64,000 nucleotides of DNA from an uncultured Synechococcales cyanobacterium (GTDB lineage Bacteria; Cyanobacteriota; Cyanobacteriia; Thermosynechococcales; Thermosynechococcaceae): positions 340-64,339 of the forward strand of contig CADCWO010000078.1 in NCBI GenBank assembly GCA_902806435.1. The letters are read 5' to 3'. The position numbers and the translations under genes were made by a program. This document shows, piece by piece, positions 1 to 8,629 of this stretch. Positions within the stretch are counted from its first letter, which is position 1; every line of letters starts with the position of its first letter. Below the pieces are notes generated by a model. That model saw only the letters and a program-made list of their open reading frames with translations. It did not search any database and was not told the DNA's origin.

Positions 1-1
1 A

Positions 2-1198
2 GAAGGAGCCAAAAAGACGCTCAGTAGCTTGAGCCAGGGTGAAATTACCATTGGCCTTTCTGGAGTCAACGGCGGCTACTTTGCTAAGGATCACGATGGA
101 AACCCCTTGAATCTACGCGGCCTTCATCCTGAGCTGATGGTATTCGCTACCCCAGGCCGTGAGTTCCGCTTTGCCTTTGACCACGACATGAAGGCATCAA
201 CCATCTTCAACGTACGCCGGGACCTGGTTCGGACTGGGGAGCTGCTGGAACTAGAAGGTTGTAGGGTACAGGTGGTGCCGTGGCAGGTAGATAAGGGACT
301 GGATGATTTGATTGTGAATCAAGGGCCTGTTGCCTATGCCAAAGCTCAGGCCAATTCACTTCCACTAGCCTATGAAATACAAAAGCACTACAGGGGCGAG
401 TACACCCGCTTATCCAAACAAGTCAAAAAGAATCACCCTGCCTTAGCTGGTGAAGCACTTGATGCCCAGGTCTACAGGCTGGCTGTAGAGAAAGGAGATG
501 TTCGGGATGGAGCCAGGGTGATCGCCCAAAGTGATCAGGCTCGCTCATCACGAACTGGAATGCCCCAACAAGAGGCAGAGGCACAAATGTTGACATATAT
601 TCAGCACATTGAACAGCAGATTCACCAGTCTAAGGAGGCGACAGTAGAGCCGCTTGGCAAAACCAGCGTACATGTCCTTGCTGAGGTTAGTAGCCAGGAT
701 GTTGAGCAACAGCAAGCGGTCGCAGCTCTGAGCCAGAGACTACAGCAGCTAACACCTAAGCTGGAAAAGTTGAGTCATTCAGCTACCCATGAAGCTTGGG
801 AAGCGCTCCAGGATGAGGTTGCTACTTTCACTGAGCAACTGTCAGCCCAGCGGGTGGTTGAGGAGCAACAGCAACCCCCTGCTCCACAGCCAGCTAAGTT
901 CTCCTCTCAGCAGCTTTGGCAGCAGTATAGCCAGAGGGTTCCTGCCGCTGGTAGTTTCACAACAGCGCTCGCAGTTGCACGATTGAGTTGGAAGGAGGGA
1001 GTGCCAGAGGCAGAAATCCGGCAGATTCTGCAAGCCAGCCCCCACCTGCAAGAGTTTGGAGAAAAAGGGCGCAGAGACTTGGTAGAATTGCCCTTAGCAA
1101 AGGTGAAGCGGGAGGTGGCACTATCTCAGCAGCCCCCGCAGCAGGCTAGGCAACAGGGACGTCCTAGAAGAGGCCAAGATCTAGGACCACAGTTATAA
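2..1198 (+). CDS. DUF3854 (TOPRIM-like) plasmid-type protein, 5' truncated by window edge
   Basis: The frame is open from base 2, so the true start lies outside the window. The first ~110 residues are the C-terminal half of a DUF3854 domain, a TOPRIM-like fold found in cyanobacterial plasmid replication or mobilisation proteins. The motif FAFDHDMK probably holds the acidic metal-binding pair. Residues ~225-300 are Gln-rich and of low complexity. A helical tail (SWKEGVPEAEIRQILQASPH) resembles the repeated helices of plasmid relaxase/primase proteins. This suggests replication or transfer of a mobile element, but the catalytic N-terminus is not visible. An insertion sequence begins two bases after the stop codon. 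Family assignment is fairly sure; exact role is inferred. Confidence 0.72.
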   Translation, partial: EGAKKTLSSLSQGEITIGLSGVNGGYFAKDHDGNPLNLRGLHPELMVFATPGREFRFAFDHDMKASTIFNVRRDLVRTGELLELEGCRVQVVPWQVDKGLDDLIVNQGPVAYAKAQANSLPLAYEIQKHYRGEYTRLSKQVKKNHPALAGEALDAQVYRLAVEKGDVRDGARVIAQSDQARSSRTGMPQQEAEAQMLTYIQHIEQQIHQSKEATVEPLGKTSVHVLAEVSSQDVEQQQAVAALSQRLQQLTPKLEKLSHSATHEAWEALQDEVATFTEQLSAQRVVEEQQQPPAPQPAKFSSQQLWQQYSQRVPAAGSFTTALAVARLSWKEGVPEAEIRQILQASPHLQEFGEKGRRDLVELPLAKVKREVALSQQPPQQARQQGRPRRGQDLGPQL

Positions 1199-1200
1199 CT

Positions 1201-2259
1201 GACAGGACTTACGCAAGGGACATTTGAACGGATGGGTGTTTGAGTTGCTCAATCAAGTAATTCGACAACATCCCATGCTTGGTCTGGTAAATCGTTTTGC
1301 CGGTTTGATAAGAGATCGTTTTGAGGCGACTCCAAACGAGCAAGGCACAGGCAATATGGTTGCGTTGAATCCGTGCTTTGCGGCACTGACAAGCTTCGGC
1401 TCCCGTAAGCTGCTTCAGTTCGCGGTGAAACTCCTCGATCTTCCAACGGATACCATACACATCTTGTACAGCACTAGTGGAAGCTTGAGATAAGTCGTTG
1501 GTGGCAACAAACTCCGTCCTGCTGGTAGAAACAATGACCCGGAAGAGTTTCACCTTCTTGTCTTTGGGAAAGCCACGAATTTTGATGAGTTTGCCTTGTT
1601 GCAACTGTGCGTCATGCCAAACCAGTTCACTCACCCGTACATACGGTGTACTCCCGCCGCTATCATCCACGCGTCGATTGGTTTTGAGTGGGCAGTAATA
1701 CAGCTTCTCTAGCTGGTCAATCTCTGCCATCAGCTTCTGGGTGGCATACCAGCTATCCATCAGAACCGTGCTCAAGGGCAACTGCTTGCTGTAAACCACA
1801 CCTTTGAGCATGTCACTGACGTGGTCTAACTTGCTCTGCCCATCGCCATCAGGGTCATACAGGCGGTAATCAATTACCCAGAACTGTCCGGTTTCACCAT
1901 TGACGTACACACAGCTGACTAGTCCAATGCCTCGAAGCACGCGATGTTCATTGCCACTATATTGCCGCCTCGTTAGCTCAATCGAGGTCGAATGCCGCTT
2001 ATCTAAAACGGTATCATCGAACAAAAGATAAGCGTTTGCGGAGGGGCACAGCAGGGATTTGACGTTGTCCCACAACAAACGGGGGGTCAATTTCTCGCCG
2101 CACAGATAGCGGTTGATGTGGTCATGAGTGATCCCCTCCAGATGGTCAGCCAAGTTCGTTACGGTGTAGTTGATAGGACTGCTCAGCAGATACTGGCAGT
2201 AGTCTAGTTTGGTAAACCTCATTGCTTCAGTCTAAAGCTGCTTCCGCGTAAGTCCTGTC
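1201..2259. mobile_element. Complete IS element, IS4 superfamily (IS701/IS4-like)
   Basis: The ends are a perfect 14-bp inverted repeat, GACAGGACTTACGC at 1201-1214 and its complement at 2246-2259. They enclose one transposase gene on the minus strand whose TAA stop lies in the left repeat. The element is about 1.06 kb, the size of a simple IS. I see no clear target-site duplication: the flanks are AACT on the left and TGAC on the right. It therefore may have rearranged after insertion, or the duplication has decayed. Confidence 0.85.
1209..2222 (-). CDS. IS4-superfamily DDE transposase
   Basis: This 337-residue transposase is intact and fills the insertion sequence at 1201-2259. The catalytic carboxylates can be placed: Asp in LLFDDTVLDK (~residue 70), Asp in VLMDSWYAT (~155), and Glu in YGIRWKIEEFHRELKQ (~260). 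The last matches the Y-x2-R-x3-E-x6-K signature of IS4-type enzymes. The N-terminal ~60 residues are a basic helical DNA-binding region. It moves the element by cut-and-paste in this superfamily. The missing frameshifts or stops suggest recent activity. IS701 versus IS4 family assignment is uncertain without an ISfinder comparison. Confidence 0.88.
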   Translation of the reverse strand: MRFTKLDYCQYLLSSPINYTVTNLADHLEGITHDHINRYLCGEKLTPRLLWDNVKSLLCPSANAYLLFDDTVLDKRHSTSIELTRRQYSGNEHRVLRGIGLVSCVYVNGETGQFWVIDYRLYDPDGDGQSKLDHVSDMLKGVVYSKQLPLSTVLMDSWYATQKLMAEIDQLEKLYYCPLKTNRRVDDSGGSTPYVRVSELVWHDAQLQQGKLIKIRGFPKDKKVKLFRVIVSTSRTEFVATNDLSQASTSAVQDVYGIRWKIEEFHRELKQLTGAEACQCRKARIQRNHIACALLVWSRLKTISYQTGKTIYQTKHGMLSNYLIEQLKHPSVQMSLA

Positions 2260-2476
2260 TGACATTTGAACTTCTCCTCTGTTCAAGTGGATACTTTAAC
2301 GGAGCGGTCTCTCTACCGGCGCATTCTTCTCCTCAGCGTGGCTGGCGAACGCCCGGCATCATCCGCCGCCCCAAGCCTTTGATGTACATGGCGGGCAGCG
2401 TGTCGGCGGTTGGTGCATGCCGTTGTTGGGCGTGCCGTTGTACAAACCGGCCTTCACACTACCAGCACTCGACTGT

Positions 2477-2863
2477 TCAGAACATCGTGTTATCGTTAGC
2501 CGACGCTTCCGGGATGGTCTGAAGCACGTCCCAATGCTCGACTATCTTACCTTTATCATCCAGGCGGAAGATGTCGATGCCTGCCCAGTCGTTGTCGCCC
2601 GGCCATTGCTGGTAGCAATGCAAGACTACATAATCGCCTTCAGCGAAGACGCGCTTAAACTGGACGCACTTGCCCGGATATTCTTTCGCCATCCTCTCGA
2701 AATATTCGATGAAAGCCTGCTTCCCGTCGGCCACCGCTGGGTTGTGCTGGATGTACACATCGCCGACATATTTCTCGATGGCTTCTGCGGGCTGACACTG
2801 ATTGAACATCAGGTCATAAAATGCCGTGACCGTCTGTTTGTTTTGCTCAAGTTTATCCGTCAT
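2477..2863 (-). CDS. SnoaL-like / NTF2-like polyketide-cyclase-fold protein
   Basis: This 128-residue single-domain protein has the SnoaL-like NTF2 fold: an N-terminal helix ([15 protein letters not shown]), the [11 protein letters not shown] strand-loop typical of SnoaL-like proteins, and a C-terminal sheet with IVEHWDVLQ. Homologues are annotated as putative aldol-condensation or ester cyclases, mostly of unknown substrate. The gene sits between an IS and a transposase remnant in a locally GC-rich stretch, so it may have been acquired by transfer. The opposite-strand frame at 2417-2929 is rejected, because this frame has clear domain similarity. No operon partners are visible. Confidence 0.85.
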   Translation of the reverse strand: MTDKLEQNKQTVTAFYDLMFNQCQPAEAIEKYVGDVYIQHNPAVADGKQAFIEYFERMAKEYPGKCVQFKRVFAEGDYVVLHCYQQWPGDNDWAGIDIFRLDDKGKIVEHWDVLQTIPEASANDNTMF

Positions 2864-2937
2864 CCGTTCTACACCTCACATTATTCAAAACGCTCAACGG
2901 CTCAAATCAGCCTTGGCAAAGAAACTTGAACGCAGCA

Positions 2938-3699
2938 CTAGCGGCTTGAGACCGTCTGCTGCATTGTCAGCTGGCCGCTCTGGACACAGCACCTATTTAG
3001 ATTGACGTGAGGACGAGAACTGCTCGCGGAGCTGCGTAGAATGGTTCGCTGCGTTCCAGGTACCGCTGGTAGAAAGGCAGTTGCAGGTCCAGGCCGAGAG
3101 GTGAACTGAACGCCGTTGTCAGTCAACACGATGTGGATCTTGTACGGCACTACCTTAATCAAGTGCTCTAGAAATGCAGCCGCAACAGGCTTAGTCGCTT
3201 GGGGATGAATCTCGGTGTAAGCAAACTTGGAGGTCCGGTCAATGGCAACGAACAAGTAAAACTTACCCTCTTCACAACGTACTTCGCTGATATCGATGTG
3301 AAAGTAACCAATCTCGTATTGCTTGAACTTCGCTTTAACCCTCTGCTGCTGGAGCTTGGGCAGTCGAGAGATGCCGTGTCGTTGTAGGCAACGATGAAGA
3401 TTGGAACGACTCAGGTGAGGAATCATCGGTTGCAGCGCATAGAGTACGTCGTCTAGAGGCAGCAACGTCTTCATCCGAAAGGCAACAATCAGAGCTTCCT
3501 CTAGCTCAGACAGGATGCTTGTGCGTTGTCTCGGCCCCATTGGAGCATCCTTAACCCCCTCTCGATGCTTCCACTTGAGGACCGTTTTGAAGTTGATGTG
3601 ATAGCGTTTGGCTAATTCAGCAACTGACGCCTCAGTGTTTTGTATTTCTGCTCGGATAGTGTGCGTTGTCTTGGCGCATTGGTGGAGAACCTGTCCCAT
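2938..3699 (-). pseudogene. IS481-type transposase, C-terminally truncated
   Basis: The first ~200 residues are an IS481-like transposase: a Tnp helix-turn-helix (ELAKRYHINFKTVLKWKHR), then the integrase core with YFHIDISEV (first Asp) and VLTDNGVQF (second Asp). Just after the second Asp, near base 3110, similarity stops and is replaced by an unrelated tail of ~50 residues. The catalytic Glu and the conserved NGQVERMNR region are missing, so the enzyme should be dead. The break looks like a recombination junction rather than a point frameshift, because I find no continuation in the other minus-strand frames. Confidence 0.8.
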
Positions 3700-3828
3700 A
3701 GCTCACCTCGTTCGAGTTCTTCATATCTTACTCCATGACTTACTGGGACTATACACCTAGTCCTAATACCTTAGAAGGCGGGGCTATTAGTTTTTAAGGA
3801 CAATTTGATAATTGATTATGACAGCTCT

Positions 3829-3860
3829 CCGGTCAGGCCTCAACGAAATGGCCTGACTGG
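3829..3860. terminator. Stem-loop downstream of cobD
   Basis: GTCAGGCC at 3832-3839 pairs with GGCCTGAC at 3850-3857. One wobble and two G-C pairs extend it to about 11 bp around a 10-nt loop. It lies ~25 bp past the cobD stop, as a transcription end would, but no T-tract follows on either strand. It may protect a 3' end or act with a factor. Terminator function is inferred. Confidence 0.4.
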
Positions 3861-3882
3861 TCAAGAGTAATTTGGCAAACTA

Positions 3883-4995
3883 CTAGTTAAGAATTTGAGC
3901 TAAACTCTGCAACAATCGTTGGTTATCTGATTGAGAGCGCACAGCAACCCGAAAGTAGCGATCGCCTAATTCTGTAAAACTCAAGCAGTCTCGGATCAGG
4001 ATTTGGCTGGATTTTAGTAAGTCTGCTTGTAGCTGGGAGCTAGGTAATTGGGACTGCACCAGCAAAAAATTAGCTGCTCCCCAGTAGGGCCGTAAACTGG
4101 GCATCTTCTGGAGACCCTGGAAAAGCTGGAGCCGGGCGGGCTTTAACCAATCCCAAGTTTGTTGCTGGAAGGGACGATCGCCCAAAACGGCCTCAGCAGC
4201 GGCAACGGCCAAGGTATTTACCGGCCAGGGGTCACGCCACTCTTGCCACCGTCGCAAGCGCTCTGGATGGGCGATCGCGTAGCCGAGTCGTAAGCCCGGT
4301 AAGCTATAGAATTTGGTCAGCGATCGCAAAATCACTAAATTGGGATAATCCTGCACCAGCGGCAACAAGCTTTGTTCTTGGTCTGGGGATAGAAAATCCA
4401 TAAAAGCTTCATCAACCACCACCAAGCCAAACTGGTTCAGGTAGGGCAAAAGCGTTTCGGGTGAAAATATTTGCCCTGTTGGATTGTGCGGATTATTCAG
4501 GATCAATCCTGAAGTATGAGTAGCTGTTCGTGCCACAGGATGGCTTAGGACCTGCTCTAAGCTAATTCCTTTGGACACTAGCCCTTCGGTAGTGGATTGG
4601 GCTAGTTTGACCAGATCCAAGGGCCATGGCTGGACTCGCGCTCCAAATGCCTGCAAAGCCCGCCAGTAGTCCCCAAACGCGGGAGTGATTAAAACACTAG
4701 ATTCTAGGGCTGCCAACTCACGACCAGCCCAGGTTAGAAGTTCCGCCGAACCATTTCCCGGCAAAATCCACTCTGGGTCAAGGTGATGAAACTCACCCAA
4801 AGCTGCTTTGAGCGATCGGTATTGCGGATCGGGATATGCCCGTAGGTGCTCTAGGTGTGCTTGAATTGCCGCGATCGCACTTTTGGGAGGCCCTAAAGGA
4901 TTAATACTGGCAGAAAAATCTAAAATTTGCTCCGGAGGGCAACCTGCAAGGGTTGCAGCCCAAGCTAAATTGCCCCCATGCAGTGGTCTGGCCAA
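3883..4995 (-). CDS. cobD: Threonine-phosphate decarboxylase-like PLP enzyme (CobD/CobC)
   Basis: This 370-residue fold-type I aminotransferase-family protein matches CobD/CobC. CobD makes (R)-1-amino-2-propanol O-2-phosphate for the lower loop of adenosylcobalamin. Seen in the sequence are the N-terminal HGG motif and FSASINPLGPP typical of the family, NNPHNPTG, the VVVDEAFMDF aspartate that holds the pyridine nitrogen, and the PLP lysine in SLTKFYSLPGLRLGY (~residue 228). The start appears to be TTG, with AAGGA about 12 nt upstream. The gene begins 23 bp after hup on the same strand and may share its transcript. A histidinol-phosphate aminotransferase role is possible, but the HGG...FSASINP start favours cobalamin synthesis. 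Confidence 0.85.
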   Translation of the reverse strand: MARPLHGGNLAWAATLAGCPPEQILDFSASINPLGPPKSAIAAIQAHLEHLRAYPDPQYRSLKAALGEFHHLDPEWILPGNGSAELLTWAGRELAALESSVLITPAFGDYWRALQAFGARVQPWPLDLVKLAQSTTEGLVSKGISLEQVLSHPVARTATHTSGLILNNPHNPTGQIFSPETLLPYLNQFGLVVVDEAFMDFLSPDQEQSLLPLVQDYPNLVILRSLTKFYSLPGLRLGYAIAHPERLRRWQEWRDPWPVNTLAVAAAEAVLGDRPFQQQTWDWLKPARLQLFQGLQKMPSLRPYWGAANFLLVQSQLPSSQLQADLLKSSQILIRDCLSFTELGDRYFRVAVRSQSDNQRLLQSLAQILN

Positions 4996-5018
4996 AACCT
5001 AGGGCCGTCCTTATACCA

Positions 5019-5315
5019 TTACTTCTTTTTACCTTTTGCGGGGGGTGCAACCTTCTCCTTAAACAACTTACCAGCAGAAAAAGCGGGTACTTTTGTTGCT
5101 GGGATATCCATTTTGTTACCTGTTTTTGGATTGCGCCCTTCACGGGCTTTGCGCTGCCGGGGCTCAAATGAACCAAAGCCGACCAATGTAACTTTATCGC
5201 CCTTAGAGACGGCTTGCACAATTGTGTCGATAGTGGCAGTAATCACTGCATCGGCTTGCTTCTTAGTGACGCTAGCCTTGCCTGCAACTGCATCAACTAA
5301 TTCTCCTTTGTTCAT
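5019..5315 (-). CDS. hup: Nucleoid protein HU
   Basis: This 98-residue protein is a full-length HU/IHF-family DNA-bending protein. It starts MNKGELVDAVA and carries the dimer core VTLVGFGSFEPRQRKAREGRNPKTG followed by the minor-groove arm with IPATKVPAFSAGK. The C-terminus adds a short Lys-rich tail (PPAKGKKK). It compacts the chromosome and assists replication and recombination. An AGGAG ribosome-binding site lies upstream of the ATG. It is followed after 23 bp by cobD. A 1-kb gap without clear genes lies upstream and should contain its promoter. Assignment is secure. Confidence 0.96.
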   Translation of the reverse strand: MNKGELVDAVAGKASVTKKQADAVITATIDTIVQAVSKGDKVTLVGFGSFEPRQRKAREGRNPKTGNKMDIPATKVPAFSAGKLFKEKVAPPAKGKKK

Positions 5316-5762
5316 GGATTTGCTCCTAGTGAGTTTGGATGCCCGTTATGGTGAATTGAAACGACTTGACAGTCCGAAAGCCCAACCGTTAGAAAACGGC
5401 GCCAAACCTGAGTTGAGCTTACTTAACAGTGTTTCAACACTCCTTAGAACCTTGAATTCTCGATCATCTGAGGGCAATTTTAGCCTGAAGTAGCTGAAAG
5501 CCCCACAGGATCGAATCTTCAATGCTTTATTCTAAATTGAGCTGATCCAATATAGATCGTTGAAACCTTTAAGATATATGGATTTCAGAGTTCTTTATGC
5601 AGTTGCTATCAAAAGTTCAGTGTTATTACCTAATAAATTCCGTGATTTTAGGAGATTTTCTGCATCTAGTGCCCAATTTTGAGGATTATCAACGATGTAC
5701 CGTCGGATGTTGTTTCACGACTGTTCATCACGCACGATAGATATGTTAATGGTAATTTCGCT

Positions 5763-5935
5763 GCCACAGAGGCTGTCCTGAAGTGATAACAGGTGGTTCA
5801 CATGTCTGGCAGGTTGGATTTGAAAATACATACAGTATCCCTCATCAACAGGGGAGTCGCCTTAGAGAGGGCAACGGGTGTGCGCCGATTGATTGAATAC
5901 CCGTTATCCAGCCTAGGGGCGCTGCTTGCTGTGCC
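5763..5935 (+). ncRNA. ssrS: Structured RNA candidate, possibly 6S RNA
   Basis: The stretch folds as a nested rod. CACAG 5765-5769 pairs with CTGTG 5929-5933. GGTTGGAT 5812-5819 pairs with ATCCAGCC 5906-5913 (one G-U pair). AACGGGT 5873-5879 pairs with ACCCGTT 5899-5905. Small hairpins lie between (TCCCT/AGGGGA; GCC/GGC). The length of ~170-185 nt and a long closed rod with an internal bubble are the known layout of cyanobacterial 6S RNA, which binds RNA polymerase. The gap has no competing gene. The strand is inferred from the position of possible promoter elements upstream. I could not align it to the Rfam 6S model, so identity is tentative. Confidence 0.5.
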
Positions 5936-5988
5936 TTGAGTAGGTAAATTCCCATGAGTTAACGTATTTTCAATGGAAGGTGCCTATC

Positions 5989-6090
5989 ATGTCTAACGTT
6001 GAAATTTGGCAAACACTCTTAATTTTGGGTAAAGCTTATCCTGTCCCTACGATGACCATTTTCATGGATGTGGTTAGGGATAAACTATAA
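5989..6090 (+). CDS. Possible 33-residue ORF of unknown function
   Basis: An ATG preceded by GGAAGG with an 8-nt spacer opens a 33-codon frame (MSNVEIWQTLLILGKAYPVP...) ending TAA at 6088-6090. There is one weakly hydrophobic stretch and no motif. The ribosome-binding site is good, but the length is within chance expectation in a 1-kb gap. It follows directly after the structured RNA candidate. I do not recognise it. Confidence 0.22.
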   Translation: MSNVEIWQTLLILGKAYPVPTMTIFMDVVRDKL

Positions 6091-6344
6091 ATGGAAGAGA
6101 ACCGTGTGGTTAGATTCTGCCACGCATCCTGAACAAATTTCCCTGCATCATTCGACTGTATAATGCGGTTCACAACCTTTCCAAATAAACATTAACGGTC
6201 GCGCGTGCAGAAATTTTTCAATAGGCTCCTGCCTAAGAGTAATTCTATCCTTTGAGGCATGTAGAGTAACGATGATGTTTTTCAGGGCCAGACTTCACTA
6301 CCGACTGCTCACCTGGGATTAATATCCAGAGTAGCAAAAACTAT

Positions 6345-8570
6345 TTAACGCTTTGGCTGTAGAAGCTTCTGAGCTTCTGGACTGAGGTTGTATCGATAAC
6401 CATAGTTTGCCTGATCAGAATCATTCATAATGTGGGGTGTGACAAGTACAACCAATTCTCGTCGCTCCCTACTTTTTGTGTCTCGTCGGAATAGCCTGCC
6501 GAGTAGAGGAATATCACCAAGAATCGGTACTTTGGTAACATCCGCTCGGTCTTCATCTTGAATGATGCCTGTCATGATCAGGGTTTGTCCATCCCGTAAT
6601 CGCATCCGACCGGTCTCTAAGCGACGCTGTTGTAATAACGTACCTACTTCCCCTGCCACTTCAAATTGTCCGCTAGGAGCACTTACCTCAGGCGAGATTT
6701 TCATGGTCAAAAATCCATTGTCATCAATTTGCTCGACAGTCACATTGAGGATGACCCCTGAAGGCCTGATGATCGGCGTTTCTGTTATTGTTGGTAGTGC
6801 TCCAGTCGCACCAACAGCACTTGTCTCTCTTTTAACACCTGAAAATATTTCTTGAGTCAGATTGACTTGAGATGAACTACCCTCTTGGACCATTAGAGTA
6901 GGACTTGTAAGAATTTTGGCTGATCGATCTCGAATAGAGTTAGTTAAGTTGAGCAGGAAGTTATTACCTAAAACCGATCCAATTTGAAAAACACCATTGA
7001 TAAATCCAGACGCAATTGTGTTAGTTGAATTGAAATTAATGTCAGCATTGGCATTACGTTCTTTTAACAGATCGACATCCAGGATTTTGACAGCGATCGC
7101 TGCTTGTCTGCGGCGAGCGTCCATTTGCATAAGTAAGGAAGTACCAATTTCAACCACACGGGGCGAACCGATAAGCGTAATTGTATTGGCCCTCGCATCA
7201 GCAACAACCTCTAAACCCCTTAAAAGGGAAGAACTTGCTCCTTGTGCACCATCATTATTAGTACCATTTGCTCCTTGTCCACCCCCACTTTCTTCACCAC
7301 CTGCACTTACCTCACCATCCCCATTTGCTCCTTGTCCACCCCCACTTTCTTTACCACCCGCATTTGCTCCATAAGACTGTAGTATTTCCTTGGCTCCAAA
7401 GCTGCGGATTACATCTGTTGTTTTAGTGCCCCGATTAAGGGCAGTTACTGCAAGTGATGATGATTCTCCTGTTGCTGAGAATGTACCTCCCTCCTCACTA
7501 ATTTCTGCTGATCCAGAGGCCCCGCTAGCTGAACCACCAGTTTGAGCAGTGGAGGTAGTTGTGTCAATGATGGTTGTTTTGGCAGTAGCTTTAATTTGGT
7601 TCAGCCGAAAGGTTCGTACAACTCGGTTTTGAGCTGCACCTGGCAGACTCCTCCCGACAAAGATAGTTTTACCCACTCGATTTGCTTGCAGACCAGTGAC
7701 TTGAAGCACGTAGTTAAACACATCTTGAACTGGTTCATCCTCGATATCCAGTGAGATTGTGTCTACCTGTCCTGCTGGTTCTGGGGGCTTGGCCTCCTCA
7801 GATGTAGTTACTGACTCTGTATCGCCGTTCTCGGGATCCTCCGATGTTGTTTTAGTTTGTGACGGTATTGCTGGTTTTGCAGGCGTACTACCAGCCGGGA
7901 TGTAAATTAAATTAACTCCAGCGGCCCGGGCAAGTAGGGTTAGCACTTCTTGAACCGGGGCTTCGCGCAATAGTAGCTTAGGAATGCGCTCCGAGGTGCC
8001 CAGATCAACTGTGTCGGGCTTTAGTTCAAGAGGGGCAACGGAAATATCCCCTACAGGTGGGGCAACGGCACGTGGTAGTAGAGGTGGTACTAGGTTAGGA
8101 GTTGGTTTAGGGCTGGATGTCTGGGACCTTGCAGGTGTTTGGGTTTGAGCAACAGTAGTCCGATCAAAGTTAAGAGTGACACCAGGGCCACTGCGACGCA
8201 CCCGCCCAGTAGGGGCTGTAATGCTCCCATTGACAACAGCTCGCACGGTATTAGCCTCAATCTGACTCACTACAACTGAAGCAATGCCAGGGGCCGGATT
8301 GTTCTGCCGCCAGGATTTACTACCGGGCAAGCGGAGCTGGCTATTTGTGATGTCAGCAACGGTGCTTTTGCCGCGACTGACGGTAAAGACTGGGGGACGG
8401 TTACCTTGGGTGTTGAGGGTTAATTCAATGCCCTTAGCAGTAGGTTTTAGTTGAATAGCTGTTACTTGTGTTGGAGCCGCCCAACCCGGTTGAGCAAGCA
8501 AGGTTAAAGCCGTTGCTGCAATTGGTATGCCACTGAATCTGTAATACATCATTCCCCCACTCCCAGCCAT
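6345..8570 (-). CDS. pilQ: Type IV pilus secretin PilQ
   Basis: This outer-membrane secretin forms the gated pore for the type IV pilus used in motility and DNA uptake. Order of parts: signal sequence (to about residue 31), AMIN peptidoglycan-binding domain (~32-135), Pro-rich linker, STN/N0 domain (LLLREAPVQEVLTLLARAAGVNL), N1 domain with TISLDIEDEPVQDVFNYVLQVTG, and the C-terminal secretin barrel with VPILGDIPLLGRLF and the terminal LVVLVTPHIM. Two unusual inserts are a ~48-residue acidic segment inside N0 and a Gly/Asn/Glu-rich repeat (GGGQGANG twice, ~395-440). The ATG at 8552 has GGGGGA directly upstream and may be the real start. It is last in pilM-N-O-Q, 59 bp after pilO. Confidence 0.93.
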   Translation of the reverse strand: MAGSGGMMYYRFSGIPIAATALTLLAQPGWAAPTQVTAIQLKPTAKGIELTLNTQGNRPPVFTVSRGKSTVADITNSQLRLPGSKSWRQNNPAPGIASVVVSQIEANTVRAVVNGSITAPTGRVRRSGPGVTLNFDRTTVAQTQTPARSQTSSPKPTPNLVPPLLPRAVAPPVGDISVAPLELKPDTVDLGTSERIPKLLLREAPVQEVLTLLARAAGVNLIYIPAGSTPAKPAIPSQTKTTSEDPENGDTESVTTSEEAKPPEPAGQVDTISLDIEDEPVQDVFNYVLQVTGLQANRVGKTIFVGRSLPGAAQNRVVRTFRLNQIKATAKTTIIDTTTSTAQTGGSASGASGSAEISEEGGTFSATGESSSLAVTALNRGTKTTDVIRSFGAKEILQSYGANAGGKESGGGQGANGDGEVSAGGEESGGGQGANGTNNDGAQGASSSLLRGLEVVADARANTITLIGSPRVVEIGTSLLMQMDARRRQAAIAVKILDVDLLKERNANADINFNSTNTIASGFINGVFQIGSVLGNNFLLNLTNSIRDRSAKILTSPTLMVQEGSSSQVNLTQEIFSGVKRETSAVGATGALPTITETPIIRPSGVILNVTVEQIDDNGFLTMKISPEVSAPSGQFEVAGEVGTLLQQRRLETGRMRLRDGQTLIMTGIIQDEDRADVTKVPILGDIPLLGRLFRRDTKSRERRELVVLVTPHIMNDSDQANYGYRYNLSPEAQKLLQPKR

Positions 8571-8629
8571 GATCGCTGTACGTTAATTGAGCTTTGATCG
8601 AAGAAAAATCACTGAACTGCTACTAACTC

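Larger units (their letters stand above)
5316..6344. other. 1-kb gene-poor gap between hup and pilQ
   Basis: No ORF with recognisable homology is present here. The right half of hup's leader (5316-5750) is AT-rich and should hold the hup promoter. At ~5763-5935 there is a long rod-like RNA fold (described separately), followed by a possible 33-codon ORF at 5989-6090. The remaining stretch, 6091-6344, shows nothing I can identify beyond the pilQ 3' region. Confidence 0.6.

Noticed and set aside
1218-2270. GACATTTGAAC occurs near both ends of the IS (1219-1229 and 2261-2271)
   Set aside because: The left copy is inside the IS and the right one outside, so it is not a target duplication; probably chance or a short similarity.
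2300-2476. GC-rich stretch with a short minus-strand frame containing NNGMHQPPTR
   Set aside because: The peptide resembles scattered repeat-derived fragments I have seen in databases, but it is short, has no start, and I cannot confirm a repeat family.
2417-2929. 170-residue plus-strand ORF
   Set aside because: It is the antisense of the SnoaL-like gene, which shows clear family similarity; no homology is recognised on the plus strand.
4950-5030. Cobalamin riboswitch upstream of cobD
   Set aside because: Only 23 bp separate hup and cobD and no B12-box or conserved riboswitch core is visible there.
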